Notes: generated by a model not told the origin, from the letters alone. A DNA stretch of 64,000 bases from Salinispirillum marinum (GCF_042651565.1 NZ_JBHSDF010000002.1), one strand, 5' to 3'. Counted from the stretch's first letter, positions 17,565 to 27,193 are shown. A program made the numbers and translations.

Positions 17565-18743
17565 TCACACCGCAACGACTTGCCAGGTTCCTGACAAGGT
17601 CTCCAGCCGATGTGAACAATTCAATTCTTTTGCTTCAGCCGGCTCACCACTGAACCCTTGCACCACCACCGCACCTTCACCACGGAGCTGCTCTACGGTC
17701 TGCTGCAAACTGGCATCGGCGCCCACCGGCGCGTAAATTCTCCGCCGTACTTGGCGCAGGCCGGGGTCGGTCAAACTGCCCAGGGTTTTCAAATCCGCTG
17801 AGAAACCCGTCGCCGGTCGGCTTCGCCCATAGGCCGCACCGGTATCGTCATAACGACCACCTTTGGCGATGGCATGCCCGTGTTCTTTATGAAACAACGA
17901 AAACACCAGACCCGTATGATAGTTGTAGTCCCGCAGTTCTGCTAAGTCGAGGTGCAAACGCACTTCAGGATGACGTTGTTGCAATACCGCCAACAGATCC
18001 TGCAAGGCCGTCAGTTGAGACTCAACCTGATATTGCGCCAAACGCGATGTCAAATCATGTAACAACTCAACAGAACCCGACCACGTTGGCATATCCATCA
18101 ACAACGCCTGCGCTTCGGGGTCAGCGACATTGGCATGCACCCAAGCCTTTAACTCCGGCAGGGCACGCTGACGCATCAGCCCGTACAGCTCTGCACGCTG
18201 CGTATCATTCAGCGCTAGGGCATCAATCACGGCATGATAAATGGAGACATGGCCAATATCTAAAGTCAGCGAGTCCAAACCCAACGACTGCGCCAAGGCA
18301 ACCATTAAACAGATAACCTCTATATCCGCCGACAATTCTGAACTGCCATAGATTTCCGCACCCACTTGCAGCGGGTTGCGCGATGATAGCAAAGAGGATT
18401 TGCGCGCATGCAATACCGGTGCGCAATAACAATAACGGGCTACGCCCATGCGTCCAATACTGTGCGCATCCATCCGCGCCACTTGCTGGGTAAGATCCGG
18501 ACTGATCCCCAATAAGCGGCCGGACAATTGATCGGTCACTTTGAAAGTCAGCAAATCTAAGTCATTGCCCAGCCCGGTCTGCAAGCTCTCAAGAAACTCG
18601 GCTTGCGGCGGCATCACCTGCTCATAGCCCCACGTTTGAAAGAGATCTAGGGTGCGCCGACGTAGCGCTTCTACATGCGTCGCCATCGGTGGCTGGACTT
18701 CTTCAATAGCATCAGGCAGAAGCCAACGATCAGTGTTGTTCAT
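17565..18743 (-). CDS. hisZ: ATP phosphoribosyltransferase regulatory subunit HisZ
   Basis: The 392-residue protein is a histidyl-tRNA synthetase paralogue without the tRNA-binding domain. It begins NNTDRWLLPDAIEEVQPP and has the class II motif-2-like LLGISPDLTQQVARMDAHS, and GLVFSLFHKEHGHAIAKGGRYDDTGAAYG. HisZ complexes with short-form HisG to give allosteric control of histidine biosynthesis; hisG is not in the window. The ATG at 18743 is chosen over a GTG three codons upstream. It lies between hflC and purA after a terminator. Confidence 0.94.
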   Translation of the reverse strand: MNNTDRWLLPDAIEEVQPPMATHVEALRRRTLDLFQTWGYEQVMPPQAEFLESLQTGLGNDLDLLTFKVTDQLSGRLLGISPDLTQQVARMDAHSIGRMGVARYCYCAPVLHARKSSLLSSRNPLQVGAEIYGSSELSADIEVICLMVALAQSLGLDSLTLDIGHVSIYHAVIDALALNDTQRAELYGLMRQRALPELKAWVHANVADPEAQALLMDMPTWSGSVELLHDLTSRLAQYQVESQLTALQDLLAVLQQRHPEVRLHLDLAELRDYNYHTGLVFSLFHKEHGHAIAKGGRYDDTGAAYGRSRPATGFSADLKTLGSLTDPGLRQVRRRIYAPVGADASLQQTVEQLRGEGAVVVQGFSGEPAEAKELNCSHRLETLSGTWQVVAV

Positions 18744-18765
18744 AGCACTCACAACCGTCAGAACA

Positions 18766-18792
18766 TAAAAAAACCGGGACTCTGCCCGGTTT
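18766..18792 (-). terminator. Intrinsic terminator after hflC
   Basis: On the minus strand AAACCGGG (18785-18792) and CCCGGTTT (18771-18778) form an 8-bp stem with a 6-base loop, followed by a run of seven Ts. It separates the hfq-hflXKC unit from hisZ-purA. Confidence 0.85.
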
Positions 18793-18831
18793 GCGGAAGT
18801 ATAAACGCTTTGCCGAGAAGTCGCTAGCGTT

Positions 18832-19707
18832 CTAGCGACGACCGCCTAAGCCATCGTTCAAGTATTGGAAGAACTCGCTTTGCGGTTCCAACACGAGAAG
18901 GTCACCCGTTCCGAAGGAATCCCGATAAGCCTGCAAGCTCCGCCAGAAGGAGTAGAACTCCTCATCCTGGGAGAATGCCTGCGCATACACTTGGGCAGCG
19001 ATCGCATCGCCTTCACCGCGGGTGATCTGAGCTTGCCGGAAGGCATTCGCTACAATCTCCGTACGCTGACGATCGGCGTTAGCCCGAATACCTTCCGCCT
19101 GTTCGCTACCACGGGCTCTGATTTCCGTCGCTAATTTTTCCCGATCTGTCGCCATACGGGTGTAAACGTTGTTGCTCACTTCTTGCGGCAGGTCGATACC
19201 TTTAATTCGGATATCAACAACCTCAACACCCAATGCCTCACGACCCAAAAGGTCTACCCGATCCCGGATCTCCAGCATTAACTGGTCACGTTCACCGGAG
19301 ACCACTTCATACAGCGTACGCGTACCGAAGGCGCTGCGCAGACCATCGTTCGCCAGGGCAGACAACCGCTCTGACGCGGCCAGCTCGTCACCGGCCGTGG
19401 CAGCGTAGTAATCACGCGGCTGGACGATACGCCATTTCACGAAGGCATCCACGTTGACCGGCTCTTGGTTCACGGTTAAGAAGCGCTCAGGACGCGATAC
19501 GTTGGTCAGAACTCGCCCGTCAAATCGACGTACGGTGTCCACAAAGGGCAGTTTGAAATGCAGGCCCGGACGCACATCATTGTTCACCACTTCACCAAAG
19601 CGCAACTGCACAGCGCGCTCTCTTTCCGTGATGATGTATAGCGATTGACTGCCGATGAACACGATCAAGGCAAGCACAACCAATAAGACTGAACTGCGAT
19701 TATTCAT
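18832..19707 (-). CDS. hflC: Protease modulator HflC
   Basis: The 291-residue SPFH/band-7 protein has one N-terminal membrane helix (residues 6-24) with the bulk in the periplasm. Characteristic stretches are TERERAVQLRFGEVV and VNVDAFVKWRIVQPRDYY, and the C-terminal part matches HflC (GEGDAIAAQVYAQAFSQDEEFYSF). With HflK it forms the large ring that encloses FtsH and modulates its proteolysis. The two genes are 13 bases apart. Confidence 0.96.
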   Translation of the reverse strand: MNNRSSVLLVVLALIVFIGSQSLYIITERERAVQLRFGEVVNNDVRPGLHFKLPFVDTVRRFDGRVLTNVSRPERFLTVNQEPVNVDAFVKWRIVQPRDYYAATAGDELAASERLSALANDGLRSAFGTRTLYEVVSGERDQLMLEIRDRVDLLGREALGVEVVDIRIKGIDLPQEVSNNVYTRMATDREKLATEIRARGSEQAEGIRANADRQRTEIVANAFRQAQITRGEGDAIAAQVYAQAFSQDEEFYSFWRSLQAYRDSFGTGDLLVLEPQSEFFQYLNDGLGGRR

Positions 19708-19720
19708 TGGTCACACCTCC

Positions 19721-20881
19721 TCAGTTACGGGTCGGATTCTGTCGAATCCGTCGTTCAAGTTCATCGGTAATACGGCGTAAATCCGTATCCGTCAGTCCCG
19801 CCGCTCCGGCATTGCCACCGGCAATACGATCTAACGGCAGATACATCATGTTGTTGCTGCCTTCGCGCACGTCCAGCAAGACTTTGTTCGCGTCACCGTA
19901 AATGGCCGACAGGGTCTCCAGATACAAACGTTCACGCGTGACTTCTGGCGCCTGCGCGTATTCGTTATAAAGACTCAGGAAACGCGCTGCATCACCTTCG
20001 GCAGTAGAGACTAGCTGCGCCCGATAGGCCGCTGCTTCCTCTAATTGCCGCTGGGCCGCACCACGCGCTTCGGGAATCACCTGGTTGGCGTAGGCTTGCG
20101 CCTGGTTGATCACCCGTTGCTCGTCTTCACGTGCCCGGATCACATCATCAAAGGCATCACGCACCGGGTTGGGCGCCTGCGCTTCGCGGATGTTGACCGC
20201 ACTGATGGTAATACCCGAGCCATATTCGTCGATATAGCTTTGCAGACGTTGGCGCACACCATCCGCCAGCGCCGTACGACCCGCAGTTAACACTTGATCC
20301 ATCGCCAAACTACCTACCTCATGACGCAAGGCAGCGTTGGCAGCATCTTCCAAGCTACGTTCGGGCGAACGTACGTTTAAGGCAAAGGCGCGCGCATCCG
20401 ACGCCAGATACTGCACCGTCATCGACACGTCCACGATGTTGTCGTCTTCGGTCAGCATCAAACCTTGATAAGCGTAAGAGCGTAAATTGGTGACATTGAC
20501 CTTCTCTACTTGGTCGATCAACGGCAGCTTGAAGCGCAGACCTGGCATTTCCATTTTGTAGAAATTACCAAAGCGCAGCACTACGCCCCGCTCCTGTTCA
20601 TCCAGGGTGTAGAAGGCGTTGTACAAGCCTGCACCCAAAAGAACGACGACTGCAGCCAGCCATAGCCCTTTGGCACTGCCAGGCTGACCACCACCCGAGC
20701 CACCTTGATTACCACCTTGGTTGCCGCCCCGTTTATTGCCACTGAGCCATTGGTTGATCTTTTTCGTCCAATCACCAATCAACTGATCGAGATCTGGCGG
20801 ACCATCTTGCTTGCCGTTTTGTCGACGACCCCAAGGATCCTGATCGTTGCGCTGGTTATCAGGCGGTTCGTTCCACGCCAT
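19721..20881 (-). CDS. hflK: FtsH protease modulator HflK
   Basis: The 386-residue protein has a cytoplasmic N-terminus with a glycine/asparagine-rich linker (residues 47-68), a membrane helix near 73-90, and the SPFH domain (LDEQERGVVLRFGNFYKMEMPGL). The MAWNEPP start and PWGRR near the N-terminus are typical. It is the partner of HflC in the FtsH-regulating membrane complex; ftsH itself is at 57.7-59.7 kb. Confidence 0.96.
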   Translation of the reverse strand: MAWNEPPDNQRNDQDPWGRRQNGKQDGPPDLDQLIGDWTKKINQWLSGNKRGGNQGGNQGGSGGGQPGSAKGLWLAAVVVLLGAGLYNAFYTLDEQERGVVLRFGNFYKMEMPGLRFKLPLIDQVEKVNVTNLRSYAYQGLMLTEDDNIVDVSMTVQYLASDARAFALNVRSPERSLEDAANAALRHEVGSLAMDQVLTAGRTALADGVRQRLQSYIDEYGSGITISAVNIREAQAPNPVRDAFDDVIRAREDEQRVINQAQAYANQVIPEARGAAQRQLEEAAAYRAQLVSTAEGDAARFLSLYNEYAQAPEVTRERLYLETLSAIYGDANKVLLDVREGSNNMMYLPLDRIAGGNAGAAGLTDTDLRRITDELERRIRQNPTRN

Positions 20882-20902
20882 GGTTCTCTCCGATTATCAT
20901 CA

Positions 20903-22213
20903 TTAACGTTCAAAAAACTCTTTCGTTGGCGGCGCAATGAAAGCATCTTGTGCAATGCCACAGCGCGTCAACATCCGTTGAAAATCTTTCTTCTGTAAGC
21001 GTATACGTAGTACGGTGTTTCCAGACTCGTCATAATCTTCTTTTTGTACCGCGTCCGCGGCAAACAATTGAGCCCGTAAAGCCGACCAACGAGGTGGTAT
21101 GGCAACTTCACCAATGAACAACTCGTCGCCCAACCACGCCGCAATCGCTTTGCGCAACAACTCAAAACCCGACTTATCCAAGGCCGAAAGCCAAACCGCT
21201 GCCGGGCGACCTTCTGCATCGTAATCAATTTGTGGCGGTTTACCCAATAAATCGACCTTATTAAACACTAACACGGTGGGGGTTTCATCCACTGCCAGTT
21301 CGCTTAACACTTCGTTTACTTGCTCGATGTTGGCATCGCGTTCTTCGGCGGCACAATCAATGACATGCAATAACAGATCGGCCTCGGCCGTTTCCTGCAA
21401 GGTGGCTTTGAAGGCCTCCACCAATTTATGCGGTAAATGGCGAATAAAACCAACCGTATCGGCCAGAATAACTTCGCCCATGTCGTCCACTTTTAGCTTG
21501 CGTAACGTCGGATCAAGGGTCGCAAACATCTGATCAGCGGCGTACACGTCAGCGTCGGTCAAGGCATTGAACAAGGTGCTTTTACCGGCGTTGGTATAGC
21601 CCACGATGGCAACCGTAGGTGTATCCGAGCGCTGGCGCGCCCTGCGGCCTTGATCGCGCGTGCGCTCTACCTTTTCGAGCCGCTTTTGGATGCTACCAAT
21701 GCGCTCACGCAAGAGTCGGCGGTCGGTTTCGAGCTGCGTTTCACCGGGGCCGCGGAGGCCAATACCACCCTTTTGTCGCTCAAGGTGGGTCCAACCCCGC
21801 ACCAAGCGCGTGGACTGATATTGCAACTGCGCCAATTCAACTTGCAATTTACCGGCATGCGTACGGGCGCGTTGGGCAAAGATATCCAGAATCAGCCCTG
21901 TCCGGTCGAGGACTCGACATTCGATGAGACGCTCTAAATTGCGCTCTTGACTGGGCGATAAGGCATGATTAAACAGCACAACATCGGCTTCATGCGCCTT
22001 AACGGCTGCTTTGATCTCTTCAGCCTTGCCGGAACCAACAAATAATTTGGGATGGCGAACAGAGCGTTTGCCAGTGATGAGTGTTACAGGATCGGCGCCT
22101 GCTGAGCTGACCAATTCGACAAACTCAGCGGCATCCTCTCGGTCGTCACCCTCAGGGAAGTCGATGTGGACCAAAACTGCGCGGTCCCCACCTTGGGCAC
22201 GTTCAAAAAACAA
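20903..22213 (-). CDS. hflX: GTPase HflX
   Basis: The 436-residue protein has the HflX N-terminal nucleotide-binding domain (FVGSGKAEEIKAAVKAHEAD, then ERNLERLIECRVLDRTGLIL) and GGIGLRGPGETQLETDRR, then a G domain with G1 VGYTNAGKSTLFNAL, G3 DTVGFIRHLP and G4 FNKVDLL. HflX binds 50S subunits and rescues stalled or hibernating ribosomes. It lies 14 bases after hfq. Confidence 0.96.
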   Translation of the reverse strand: MFFERAQGGDRAVLVHIDFPEGDDREDAAEFVELVSSAGADPVTLITGKRSVRHPKLFVGSGKAEEIKAAVKAHEADVVLFNHALSPSQERNLERLIECRVLDRTGLILDIFAQRARTHAGKLQVELAQLQYQSTRLVRGWTHLERQKGGIGLRGPGETQLETDRRLLRERIGSIQKRLEKVERTRDQGRRARQRSDTPTVAIVGYTNAGKSTLFNALTDADVYAADQMFATLDPTLRKLKVDDMGEVILADTVGFIRHLPHKLVEAFKATLQETAEADLLLHVIDCAAEERDANIEQVNEVLSELAVDETPTVLVFNKVDLLGKPPQIDYDAEGRPAAVWLSALDKSGFELLRKAIAAWLGDELFIGEVAIPPRWSALRAQLFAADAVQKEDYDESGNTVLRIRLQKKDFQRMLTRCGIAQDAFIAPPTKEFFER

Positions 22214-22227
22214 TCAATAACTCCAGA

Positions 22228-22473
22228 CTAGGCTTCCGCTTCGTCATCTTCGCCGTCATAAGGCAACTTCACCGGGCGCGATGGCACTACGGTGGAAATT
22301 GCATGCTTGTACACCATTTGCGATACCGTATTTTTCAACAGAATGACAAATTGGTCGAAGGACTCTATCTGGCCTTGCAGCTTGATCCCGTTCACCAGGA
22401 AAATGGATACAGGGATGCGCTCTTTACGCAGGAAATTCAGATAAGGATCCTGAAGGCTCTGTCCTTTGGACAT
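22228..22473 (-). CDS. hfq: RNA chaperone Hfq
   Basis: The 81-residue protein is a canonical Hfq: SKGQSLQDPYLNFLRKERIPVS, the Sm1 motif FLVNGIKLQGQIESFDQFVILL, and the Sm2 motif VYKHAISTVVPSRPV with the KHA signature. The C-terminal tail is short and acidic. It forms a hexameric ring that pairs small RNAs with mRNAs. It is preceded by 157 bases after miaA, with a GCGAG/CTCGC hairpin near the upstream end, so it may have a separate promoter. Confidence 0.97.
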   Translation of the reverse strand: MSKGQSLQDPYLNFLRKERIPVSIFLVNGIKLQGQIESFDQFVILLKNTVSQMVYKHAISTVVPSRPVKLPYDGEDDEAEA

Positions 22474-22630
22474 CGTATACTCCTCAGTTATTGTAATAGT
22501 TATCAGGGTGATGCCCTTCAGCGTATCGACTGCGAGGCACCCTCGGCCATTCGCCCTCTTTGGACGACCTACCCTGTATTCAGTGTTCTAACCGCGAGAG
22601 AAGGCTCGCCCCTAGATAAATCCACTGGCA

Positions 22631-23593
22631 CTAAACGTAATCTTGTCGTGTTATCTCGTTAAGTCTTGCTACGACTTCCGCTCTCAGATTGGGCGAAAGA
22701 GTATCAAAGCTCGTCAGGTTGCGCCAGCCCCGCAACCACGTAAGCTGTCGTTTCGCCAGTTGGCGTGTTGCTGCCAAACCTTGTGCTCTCATCTCATCCC
22801 AACTCAGGTTACCACTAATATAGTCCCACATTTGTCGATAGCCAACACAGCGTATTGACGGGTGATTGACGTGTAGGTCACCGCGTTCGTACAACGCACG
22901 CACTTCTGCTTCAAATCCTTGCGCTAACATGGCGTCAAAGCGTTGTTCAATGCGCTGGTGCAAGGTCGTGCGTTCGAGCGGCTGTACCGCGAATTGCGCC
23001 ACTGGCCAAGGAAAGTCGGGGGCGACTTCACCGGCCGGGAGCATGGGTGCTTTTTCTTGCCATAAGGCACTGAGGGGCTGTCCTGTACTGAGACAGACTT
23101 CCAGCGCCCGGACCAGGCGTTGTCGGTTATTGGGGTGAATACCGGCGGCCGCGTCAGGGTCTAGGCGCGTCAGTTCGGCGTGCAGGCTGGCCCAACCTTT
23201 CTGCTCTCCCCGCCGTTCCAAGTCGGCGCGCAACTCCGCCTGAGCGGGCGGCAAGGGCGCCAGATTGGAGAGCAACCCGCGAAAATACAGCATGGTGCCG
23301 CCCGCTAAAATAGGCTGTTTGCCACGGGCCGTGATGTCTTTAATCAGCGCCATGGCGTCATCACGAAAAGCGCTGACAGAATAGCTTTCGCTGGGGTCAA
23401 TAATATCCAACAGATGATGCGGGATGCCCTGCTGTTCTTTGGCCGTCGGCTTTGCCGTGCCGATGTCCATACCGCGATAGACCAAGGCGGAATCCACCGA
23501 AATCACCTCGCCATCCAGTTGCTTCGCCAGCTCCACGGCCAATCCGGTCTTCCCCGATGCCGTGGGCCCCATAAGGCATATGATCGGTTTCAT
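22631..23593 (-). CDS. miaA: tRNA dimethylallyltransferase
   Basis: The 320-residue enzyme has the P-loop CLMGPTASGKTGLAVELA, VDSALVYRGMDIGTAKPT, and GGTMLYFRGLL. It transfers a dimethylallyl group to A37 of tRNAs reading UNN codons, the first step of i6A/ms2i6A formation. It is upstream of hfq in the standard mutL-miaA-hfq order, but the mutL-miaA gap is unusually large (374 bases) and filled with palindromic repeats. Confidence 0.96.
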   Translation of the reverse strand: MKPIICLMGPTASGKTGLAVELAKQLDGEVISVDSALVYRGMDIGTAKPTAKEQQGIPHHLLDIIDPSESYSVSAFRDDAMALIKDITARGKQPILAGGTMLYFRGLLSNLAPLPPAQAELRADLERRGEQKGWASLHAELTRLDPDAAAGIHPNNRQRLVRALEVCLSTGQPLSALWQEKAPMLPAGEVAPDFPWPVAQFAVQPLERTTLHQRIEQRFDAMLAQGFEAEVRALYERGDLHVNHPSIRCVGYRQMWDYISGNLSWDEMRAQGLAATRQLAKRQLTWLRGWRNLTSFDTLSPNLRAEVVARLNEITRQDYV

Positions 23594-23617
23594 TACATCA
23601 TCTATCCTTCGTCAGCG

Positions 23618-23740
23618 GATAGCATTGCTGGCACCTAGGGCCTTTCGAGCGGACGCCGTAAACCCATCCATGGGGGCTCGGATGCGCCCATCCAGGGCGC
23701 ATACGCCTCTCGAAAGGCCCTAGGTGCCAGCAATGATATC
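23618..23740. repeat. Long inverted repeat with nested palindrome, mutL-miaA gap (first)
   Basis: Arms 23623-23649 and 23709-23735 are perfect 27-base inverted repeats; allowing one mismatch they extend to 32 bases (23618-23649 / 23709-23740). The 59-base loop contains a 29-base element (23651-23679, with CCCATCCATGGGGG) and a second small palindrome (ATGCGCCC/GGGCGCAT). The element lies downstream of mutL and upstream of miaA. Confidence 0.8.
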
Positions 23741-23841
23741 CTGAACCCATCAACATTGCCGGAAACATCAAACGCGAAAATGACAATGAGAGTTCAACAA
23801 TCATTATTGGGAATCGTCGCGACCAGATCGCGGGTTATCGG

Positions 23842-23958
23842 CCATAAAAAAGGCAGGCAGGTGTGACAGAGGGCCTCTGCGCACAGGACGTGCGCAGCGG
23901 AGCCCCCATGGATGGGTTTATGGCGTCCCGATGTCACACCTGCCTGCTTTTTTTATGG
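23842..23958. repeat. Long inverted repeat with terminator-like flanks, mutL-miaA gap (second)
   Basis: Arms 23842-23868 and 23932-23958 pair over 27 bases with one mismatch. The outer ends are A-run and T-run, so either strand reads as a G/C-rich hairpin followed by Ts, fitting a bidirectional terminator just 9 bases after the mutL stop. The 63-base loop holds 23900-23928, which matches 23651-23679 inverted at 28 of 29 bases, plus a CTGCGCAC/GTGCGCAG pair. A repeat seems to have inserted in a terminator loop. Confidence 0.75.
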
Positions 23959-23967
23959 CTCCGATGC

Positions 23968-25860
23968 TCACTGCCCACGCAAAAACAGCTTATCGAGTTC
24001 GTGCATCGACAACTGCACCCAAGTCGGACGCCCGTGATTGCACTGCCCGCTGCGCTCGGTGGCTTCCATATCGCGTAACAAACTGTTCATTTCCGGGAGC
24101 GTTAGCTTGCGATTGGCCCGCACCGAACCATGGCACGCCATGGTCGACAATATTTCATTACGTGCGGCGAGAATGGCATCACTGGATTCGTATTGCACCA
24201 ATTCAGCCAGCACATCACGCACCAAATTCTCCACCTGTTGAGCACCAAAAAACACCGGCACCTGCAACACAGAAACTTGTTCCGGCCCGGTACGACGAAT
24301 ATCAAAACCAAAGTTAACGAACACCTCAGAGAATTCTTCCGCCACATCCGCTTCACGCTGGCTGACGTTTAGTGTAGCGGGCACCAATACCGGCTGGGCG
24401 GGCATTGATTGCCCTTCCATTGCGGCTTTCATGCGTTCATAGGTAATGCGTTCGTGCGCGGCATGCATATCCACCAGCACCATACCCTCGGTGTTCTGCG
24501 CCAGAATGTACACCCCATGCACTTGTGCCAGTGCGAATCCCAACGGCGGCACATCGCTCTCTACCTCGGGGTGCAGCGCTTTGTACGCGCTGATGTGTTC
24601 CTGCACACCTGACACAGACGGCCGTGTCGCTTGCGCAGACATCCAACTGCGCGTCCCGGCATTGTCCAAAACGGTCGAGTTCGTGCGCACCGGCGACGGC
24701 TCTGCCAATACCGGGTTCGCATTCGGTGACCACAAAGGTGCCGCCTCATCCCGCAGACGCATGGTGGTTTGCTCGGGCGCAGCCTGCTGGGGTACGACAT
24801 GTGCTACGTTAGCGACTTTTTGCGCTTCAGGCGTCACTTCCGCCAAGGCGCGATGCAACGAGCGAAACAGAAAGTCGTGCACGGTACGCGAATCACGAAA
24901 ACGGACTTCGTGCTTGGTGGGGTGCACGTTCACATCCACCCCTTGCGGGTCCAGCTCGAAATAAAGCACGAACGCCGGATGCCGACCATGAAACAGTACA
25001 TCCCGATAGGCTTGCTTTACCGCATGCGATACCACACGGTCACGCACCGGGCGGCCATTCACAAAGAAATACTGCAAGTCCGCCTGCCGACGGTTGAAGG
25101 TCGGCAAGCCCATCCAGCCGCGCAAGGTCATGCCAAGGTGCGTGACATCTAGAAACACACTTTGCTGAATGAAATCCGCTGAGCACAATTGCGCAATGCG
25201 TTTTTCCTGCTCGGCCTGACTGTGGCAGGCGGTTAAACTGTGAATCGTCTTACCGTTATGCTTCAAGCTCAGGAAGCGTTCCCATTGACTGAGCGCTACC
25301 CGTTTGAAGGTCTCTTCCAAATGGCCGAATTCGGTTTTTTCGGTTTTAAGGAATTTGCGTCGTGCAGGGGTATTAAAGAACAGGTCGCACACTTCCACGC
25401 TGGTGCCGACAGGGTGAGCAGCGGGCGAAACGACCGGCACCATGTCACGGCCATCGGTGCGTGCTTGCCAACCATCGGCGGCATCGATATGGCGTGAACT
25501 TAATGTCAGCCGCGACACTGAACTCACCGACGCCAGTGCCTCACCACGAAAACCGAGCGATGCCACGCCTTCCAGTTCGTCCAAATCGTAGATTTTACTG
25601 GTGGCATGACGGCTCAATGCCAAGGCCAGCTCGTCCTGGCGGATACCATGCCCATCATCACGCACCAGTAAGCGCTTAACGCCGCCCTGTTCGACATCTA
25701 CCTGAATGCGCTTCGCACCGGCGTCCAAACTGTTCTCCAGCAGTTCTTTCACCACGGACGCTGGCCGCTCAACCACTTCCCCGGCGGCTATCTGGTTGGC
25801 TAAGCGCGGCGAAAGCACTCGAATAGCGCGTTGCAAAAAAGGCTGTTTGAGGTTATCCAC
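23968..25860 (-). CDS. mutL: DNA mismatch repair protein MutL (endonuclease-motif type)
   Basis: The N-terminal GHKL ATPase has ANQIAAGEVVERPASVVKEL, RDDGHGI, and ATSKIYDLDEL, then a long linker and the C-terminal dimerisation domain. Residues 464-475 read DMHAAHERITYE, matching the DQHA(X)2E(X)4E endonuclease motif except Met for Gln, and CNHGRPTW and a terminal FLRGQ are present. This fits a nicking MutL used without MutH. The GTG at 25860 overlaps the amiB stop and gives 630 residues; a TTG at 25836 is an alternative. Confidence 0.93.
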   Translation of the reverse strand: MDNLKQPFLQRAIRVLSPRLANQIAAGEVVERPASVVKELLENSLDAGAKRIQVDVEQGGVKRLLVRDDGHGIRQDELALALSRHATSKIYDLDELEGVASLGFRGEALASVSSVSRLTLSSRHIDAADGWQARTDGRDMVPVVSPAAHPVGTSVEVCDLFFNTPARRKFLKTEKTEFGHLEETFKRVALSQWERFLSLKHNGKTIHSLTACHSQAEQEKRIAQLCSADFIQQSVFLDVTHLGMTLRGWMGLPTFNRRQADLQYFFVNGRPVRDRVVSHAVKQAYRDVLFHGRHPAFVLYFELDPQGVDVNVHPTKHEVRFRDSRTVHDFLFRSLHRALAEVTPEAQKVANVAHVVPQQAAPEQTTMRLRDEAAPLWSPNANPVLAEPSPVRTNSTVLDNAGTRSWMSAQATRPSVSGVQEHISAYKALHPEVESDVPPLGFALAQVHGVYILAQNTEGMVLVDMHAAHERITYERMKAAMEGQSMPAQPVLVPATLNVSQREADVAEEFSEVFVNFGFDIRRTGPEQVSVLQVPVFFGAQQVENLVRDVLAELVQYESSDAILAARNEILSTMACHGSVRANRKLTLPEMNSLLRDMEATERSGQCNHGRPTWVQLSMHELDKLFLRGQ

Positions 25861-27193
25861 TGGGCACCCGCAACACCTGACCCACACGGATAATGTCCGA
25901 GTTCATATTATTGATTTCACGCAAGCGCGACAGACTAACCCGATGCCGGGCCGCGATACCCGACAAGGTATCGCCACTGCGCACGGTATAGCTCGAAAAT
26001 GTTTGGCTGTTGGCCCGCTGGGCATAGACCCACGTATTCGGAGGGGGATGGGCGTCAAAGTGGCCTTTGATGCCATTAAAAATAGCCTGTGCCAAGCGCC
26101 GACGATAGGCTTGCGAACCGAGGTTACGCTCATCCGCCGCGTTGGACATAAATCCGGTTTCGACCAGTATCGATGGCACATCCGGTGAACGCAGAACAGC
26201 AAACCCTGCTTGCTCTACTTGTGGTTTGTGCAAGCGGGTGATACTGCGCAATTGCCCCAATACACTGGAGCCGACAGTCAAGCCTTCTTGCATGGAGTGG
26301 GTCATGGCAAGATCCACAATCACACTCCGCACCACCGCATCCATGGATTCCAAATTCACGCCACCGACGCCACCAATCGTATCCGCCGCATTCTCGCTTT
26401 CGGCGAGATAACTGGCCATGGTAGAGGTTGCGCCCCGGTCTGACAGCGCATAAACCGAGGCACCCGATGGCTGCGGACTGGTAAACGCATCCGCATGCAC
26501 AGACACAAAGAAATCGGCGTTTGCCTCGCGGGCTAACTGGCGCCGCCGGACTAAGGAAATATAGTAGTCACCCGTACGCACCATAAAAGGCGTATACCCC
26601 GGCGTGGCCTCGACCAAGGCTTCTAGTTCACGCGCGATGGCCAATACCACATTTTTTTCAAACGTCCGACTGCGTCCGATGGCACCGGGATCTTCGCCGC
26701 CGTGCCCGGCATCGATGGCGATGATGATGTCGCGCTGCCCACCGGTTTGCGCCTGGCGCACTTCACGCGCTGCTTGAACCGTAGTAGAGGCATCGTCCTC
26801 CCGCTGCAGGTCAATGACCAAGCGATGGCCGTATTGTTCGTTTGGGGGTAACACAAAACTGCGTGGACTGAGAGCTTCAGTAAGGTCCAACACCACCCGC
26901 AAACCACCATTTTCCCGCTGTGCCGCCCGCACCGAACCGACCCCACTGTCGGTCAATTCCAGGGCATCCAACGCGGTAAACAGGTTGGCATCTTCAAGAT
27001 CCACGACCACACGGGAGGGGTTTGTCAGGGTAAAAACACGATGGTCGGCAGGCTTTGTTAAATCCAGCACCAACCGGGTATGATCCGGTGCCCGCCATAG
27101 GCGCAAATTGGTAACGATGTTGGTGGCACTGAGGACGCCAGAGAGCGCCCAAATACTCACACTCAGCAAAATTAATAGGACGCGTTGGCTCAT
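25853..27193 (-). CDS. amiB: N-acetylmuramoyl-L-alanine amidase with AMIN and LysM domains
   Basis: The 446-residue protein has a signal peptide (residues 1-22), an AMIN domain (about 25-125, NIVTNLRLWRAPDHTRLVLDL), and an Amidase_3 zinc domain starting IIAIDAGHGGEDPGAIG, with FFVSVHADAF and the late glutamate in ILVETGFMSN. A LysM domain closes it (YTVRSGDTLSGIAARH). It is a periplasmic amidase that splits septal peptidoglycan at daughter-cell separation, normally under EnvC/NlpD control. It overlaps tsaE by 4 bases and mutL by 8. Confidence 0.95.
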   Translation of the reverse strand: MSQRVLLILLSVSIWALSGVLSATNIVTNLRLWRAPDHTRLVLDLTKPADHRVFTLTNPSRVVVDLEDANLFTALDALELTDSGVGSVRAAQRENGGLRVVLDLTEALSPRSFVLPPNEQYGHRLVIDLQREDDASTTVQAAREVRQAQTGGQRDIIIAIDAGHGGEDPGAIGRSRTFEKNVVLAIARELEALVEATPGYTPFMVRTGDYYISLVRRRQLAREANADFFVSVHADAFTSPQPSGASVYALSDRGATSTMASYLAESENAADTIGGVGGVNLESMDAVVRSVIVDLAMTHSMQEGLTVGSSVLGQLRSITRLHKPQVEQAGFAVLRSPDVPSILVETGFMSNAADERNLGSQAYRRRLAQAIFNGIKGHFDAHPPPNTWVYAQRANSQTFSSYTVRSGDTLSGIAARHRVSLSRLREINNMNSDIIRVGQVLRVPSG

